Below are positions 61,400-64,000 of a stretch of 64,000 bases of DNA, piece by piece. The position numbers and the translations under genes are program-made. Under the pieces are notes generated by a model, which was given only the letters and a program-made list of their open reading frames with translations, was not told where the DNA came from and ran no database searches. The stretch's first letter is position 1. Each line of letters opens with the position of its first letter. Location: positions 1 to 64,000 of the forward strand of contig NZ_PYMA01000007.1 in NCBI RefSeq assembly GCF_003026495.1, written 5' to 3'. This stretch comes from Photobacterium sanctipauli. Lineage in GTDB: Bacteria > Pseudomonadota > Gammaproteobacteria > Enterobacterales > Vibrionaceae.

Positions 61400-61618
61400 A
61401 TGGGGAAGCAAGAGGCACCAAAAAACGACAGGCAAGGCACGGGGATCATCCAGGTATTGGCCAGTGTGGCAGCCGCCCTGTTCGGTGTGCAATCGGACAA
61501 GAACCGGCGGCACGATTTTAGCCAGCACACGGCCTGGCCCTTTATTATCGGCGGAATTGTACTTATTGCGGCGTTTGTGGCCTTGCTGATCGGGGTAAGC
61601 CACCTTGTTGCCGGCTAA
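61400..61618 (+). CDS. DUF2970 small membrane protein
   Basis: A 72-residue protein with a predicted N-terminal cytoplasmic helix containing SVAAALFGVQS and one membrane span at about 48-68 (IIGGIVLIAAFVALLIGV). It lies on the plus strand between dam and rpe, 6 bp from the convergent end of dam. A strong AGGGAAGG ribosome site precedes the ATG. Function unknown. Confidence 0.85.
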   Translation: MGKQEAPKNDRQGTGIIQVLASVAAALFGVQSDKNRRHDFSQHTAWPFIIGGIVLIAAFVALLIGVSHLVAG

Positions 61619-61624
61619 AGGCGG

Positions 61625-62455
61625 TTATTCAACCTCAGCGCCAGGCTTGAACAGCGCCAGCAGCTCATCCACCTTGTTGCGGCCTCCGCCATTGCGGCTG
61701 ATGGTGCGCTTGACCTTCACAACCGACAGATCGGCACCGTGGTACAAACGGCGTGTCAGCGTGGTGTCGTGGTTGGAAATCAGCACCGGGATATCGCGTT
61801 CGCGTGCCGCCTTCTCTGATACATCGGCCAATGCCGCCTGATCATCCAAGCTAAAGCCATTGCCAGCATAAGAGGTGAAGTTGGCGGTCGTTGAAAGCGG
61901 CGCATACGGCGGATCGCAATAAATCACACACCCTTTACGGGCACGGGAAAATGTCTGCTGGTACCCCTCGCACACAAACGTCGCGCGCTTGGCCTTTTCC
62001 GAGAAGTAGTACATTTCGGCTTCGGGGAAATACGGCTTTTTATAAGAGCCGAACGGCACATTGAAACCGCCCTTCTTGTTATAGCGGCACAGGCCATTAA
62101 AGCCATGGCGGTTCATGTACAGGAAATACAACGAACGCAGGTATGGATCTTGGGTGTTATTGAAGGCTTCGCGGATCTCCAAGTACGCCCCTTTTTGGTT
62201 GTACTCGGGGGTAAACAATGCCTTCGCATCCTTGATGTACTGCTCAGGCTGGTTCTTGAGGATATTGTACAGGTTGATCAGGTCCGGGTTGATATCGGCC
62301 AACAGGTACTGTTCGAAGTCGGTATTTAGGAACACGGAACCGGCACCCACAAAAGGCTCAACCAGTTTGCGTGCAGGCGGAAGGCGGCGTTCAATATCCT
62401 CGACCAGGGAATACTTGCCCCCGGCCCATTTAAGGAATGCACGATGCTTTTTCAT
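61625..62455 (-). CDS. dam: DNA adenine methylase (GATC)
   Basis: A 276-residue class-alpha N6-adenine methyltransferase: SAM-binding FLKWAGGKYSLV and VEPFVGAGSVF, catalytic YCDPPYAPL, and target-recognition region between. It methylates GATC for mismatch repair and replication timing, and is essential in Vibrio cholerae. It sits downstream of damX. Confidence 0.97.
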   Translation of the reverse strand: MKKHRAFLKWAGGKYSLVEDIERRLPPARKLVEPFVGAGSVFLNTDFEQYLLADINPDLINLYNILKNQPEQYIKDAKALFTPEYNQKGAYLEIREAFNNTQDPYLRSLYFLYMNRHGFNGLCRYNKKGGFNVPFGSYKKPYFPEAEMYYFSEKAKRATFVCEGYQQTFSRARKGCVIYCDPPYAPLSTTANFTSYAGNGFSLDDQAALADVSEKAARERDIPVLISNHDTTLTRRLYHGADLSVVKVKRTISRNGGGRNKVDELLALFKPGAEVE

Positions 62456-62559
62456 TCAGCTAACCACCAATACCGACTTTGTTACGAAAGGTGGCGGATT
62501 GTACACCATTTCATACCGTCACTGATACCGCTAACCGGGAAATATCTCGGCCAATCGCG

Positions 62560-64000
62560 TTATTTCACCCGCTCGATTTCGGTATGGATCTGGCGATAGG
62601 ATTTCACCCACGGCTGGAGTGCCTGAATACGCTGCGGTAATTGGGTCTCGGCACGGCGCGCCGCCACCACATTTGGGTAGTCGCCAGTGACGATAATGAA
62701 CCACGGCACCCCGTTACGGCGGGTTTCATAGACACTCGCCAACGAATCAATGTCGTAGTCGTCAATAAACTTACTGGCCGCATCCAACGACTTCATCGCC
62801 GCCAGTTGCAAAGCGTAATGGTTGGCATCAACCGATGTCAGCGCCTCGCCAAGTACCGATGCCGGCACTGATGTTTGGGGAGCTGGTTGAACAGCGGTAG
62901 ACGATGTTTGGCTTGGGGTTGTATCCGTGCTTGGTTCAGCATCGACAGTATTTGTTTCACCCCCAGCTTGGGGCTGTTCACTGGCCCCGCCTTCGGGCAA
63001 CACCGGTTGCAGCGTATCGCGCATATCAACCACGGCCTCTTCGCCCGAGCCACCGAGATCTTGCTCGGAAATCATCGCGTCCACCACGTCCGACGGCACG
63101 ACCACGCGCTGGTTGGTTTCGCTGCGCCCAACCGTCAGCCCCTCAATCGACACTTCCGGCGGCAAGTTATGGCTGTCATCTGCGCTGGTATCAACAGCAC
63201 CAGCAGAAGCCGTCTCTTCCGGCTCGACGGGGCTAGCCTGCTCCTCTTCCGCCAGGTTGGAAGATAGATCCATGGTGCCTGTTACGTCGACTTCGGCCAA
63301 GGCCTCATCAAGCTGTGCTTGCCCGACCCCGCCCGCAACCTCATTGGTCGCCGATGGGTAGAGCCAGCCTACAATCGCCGCCACCGCGATCACCAACAGT
63401 ACAGCCATCACCACCAATGGCGATGGTTTTCGAGAAGTTTGATTAGCCATATCCTGATGCTCTCCCTGCTCCAATTTGACCAGCTCCCCCGGTTTAGGGG
63501 CGACCTTGCTCGCTCTTTCTCGCAATAAACGCCGTCCCTGGGCGTCCAGCGGTTCTGCCGCAAACATTGTTTCGACAAAGGTTTGCACCTCTTGTTCCGC
63601 CAGCGGTGGAATTTCCACTTCAAGCGGCAACTGCCCCTGCCCATGGGAGGTTGACTCGAGGTACTTGTCCAACCGGCCGGTATGGCTAAACAGCAGCACA
63701 TTCACCTGCCAGTCTGGCTCAGCCTGGCCTTTTTGCACCAAGGCCCATAGCTCGGCAATGATGGCTGGGCTTAATAGGTGGGCATCATCCACGACCAGTA
63801 ATAGTTGGACTGGGTATTGGCCCAAAATCCGCTCGATACTTTGCAGCAGGGGATCATGCTCGTTGAAAACCGCATTCGGGGCGAGTTGCTGGAGTATGAT
63901 TGCCCGGTGCTGGGCATCGCTTTGGCTTGGGTGGCACAGCATCAGCACCTGTTGGCTGGCATCAGCCCAGTTTTCAAGGTAGCGCTGCGCAAGCCACGTT
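62560..64000 (-). CDS. damX: DamX, SPOR-domain cell-division protein (partial)
   Basis: At least 480 residues; the frame stays open to the window edge, so the N-terminus is missing. Visible from the N side: the end of an AAA-type ATPase-like domain (LLLVVDDAHLLS, NVLLFSHTGRLDKYL), one membrane helix (PLVVMAVLLVIAVAAIVGWL), a long acidic, Thr/Glu/Gln-rich periplasmic linker, and a C-terminal SPOR domain (HYALQLAAMKSLDAASKFI to YRQIHTEIE) that binds denuded septal peptidoglycan. The ATPase-like head is larger than in enteric DamX, as in other vibrios. It is followed by dam. Confidence 0.93.
   Translation of the reverse strand, partial: TWLAQRYLENWADASQQVLMLCHPSQSDAQHRAIILQQLAPNAVFNEHDPLLQSIERILGQYPVQLLLVVDDAHLLSPAIIAELWALVQKGQAEPDWQVNVLLFSHTGRLDKYLESTSHGQGQLPLEVEIPPLAEQEVQTFVETMFAAEPLDAQGRRLLRERASKVAPKPGELVKLEQGEHQDMANQTSRKPSPLVVMAVLLVIAVAAIVGWLYPSATNEVAGGVGQAQLDEALAEVDVTGTMDLSSNLAEEEQASPVEPEETASAGAVDTSADDSHNLPPEVSIEGLTVGRSETNQRVVVPSDVVDAMISEQDLGGSGEEAVVDMRDTLQPVLPEGGASEQPQAGGETNTVDAEPSTDTTPSQTSSTAVQPAPQTSVPASVLGEALTSVDANHYALQLAAMKSLDAASKFIDDYDIDSLASVYETRRNGVPWFIIVTGDYPNVVAARRAETQLPQRIQALQPWVKSYRQIHTEIERVK

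Overview
The window comes from a gammaproteobacterium of the family Vibrionaceae. The ribosomal-protein superoperon, the yheO-fkpA-slyX-slyD-yheV-kefB-kefG-yheS-yheT-yheU-prkB-yhfA-crp neighbourhood, the argD/astC-astA-astD cluster next to crp and pabA, and the damX-dam-rpe-gph-trpS run all follow the Vibrio/Photobacterium layout. The partial 16S rRNA at the left edge also reads as Vibrionaceae and looks most like Photobacterium. The genus is inferred from memory, not from a search.

Layout. 1-204: 5' end of a 16S rRNA gene on the minus strand, with its tandem P1/P2 promoters and boxA at 374-586. 646-18610: a 17-18 kb exopolysaccharide locus that matches, gene type by gene type, the symbiosis polysaccharide (syp) locus of Vibrio fischeri. 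It has the partner-switch regulators SypA (STAS) and SypE (RsbW-like kinase + receiver + PP2C phosphatase), the SypB OmpA-type lipoprotein, SypC export protein, SypD ATPase, SypK flippase, SypL polymerase/ligase, SypM acetyltransferase, SypO co-polymerase, several glycosyltransferases, and one protein fusing SypQ- and SypR-type enzymes. 18708-32338: alpha, spc and S10 ribosomal-protein operons (rplQ back to rpsJ), minus strand. 32857-38252: bfr, bfd, tuf, fusA, rpsG, rpsL. 38431-41343: tusBCD, yheO, fkpA. 41517-52463: a WD40 lipoprotein, slyX, slyD, yheV, kefBG, yheS-yheT-yheU-prkB, yhfA and crp. 53041-57704: a DUF1338 gene and arginine-succinyltransferase pathway genes. 58107-64000: pabA, trpS, gph, rpe, a DUF2970 gene, dam and a damX cut by the window edge.

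The most interesting region is the syp-like locus. It sits between an rRNA operon and the end of the alpha operon. Its modules are permuted relative to V. fischeri: the biosynthetic J-R block comes first and the A-E block second, with no sypF/sypG regulators in the window. Its SypD-type ATPase lacks the Walker A lysine. At least four sites with a sigma-54 (-24/-12) pattern lie just upstream of its transcription blocks (1622, 5474, 7385, 12123), which suggests the SypG/sigma-54 circuit is retained although its regulator is encoded elsewhere. A small lipoprotein resembling a shrunken OmpA domain precedes sypO.

The rest is conserved housekeeping DNA. Points of note there are well-formed stringent-type promoters for rrn, S10 and str, the S4-binding leader region before rpsM, a perfect 12-bp hairpin between rpsG and fusA, and two simple tandem repeats (8-bp x10 at 32658, 7-bp x7 at 52884).
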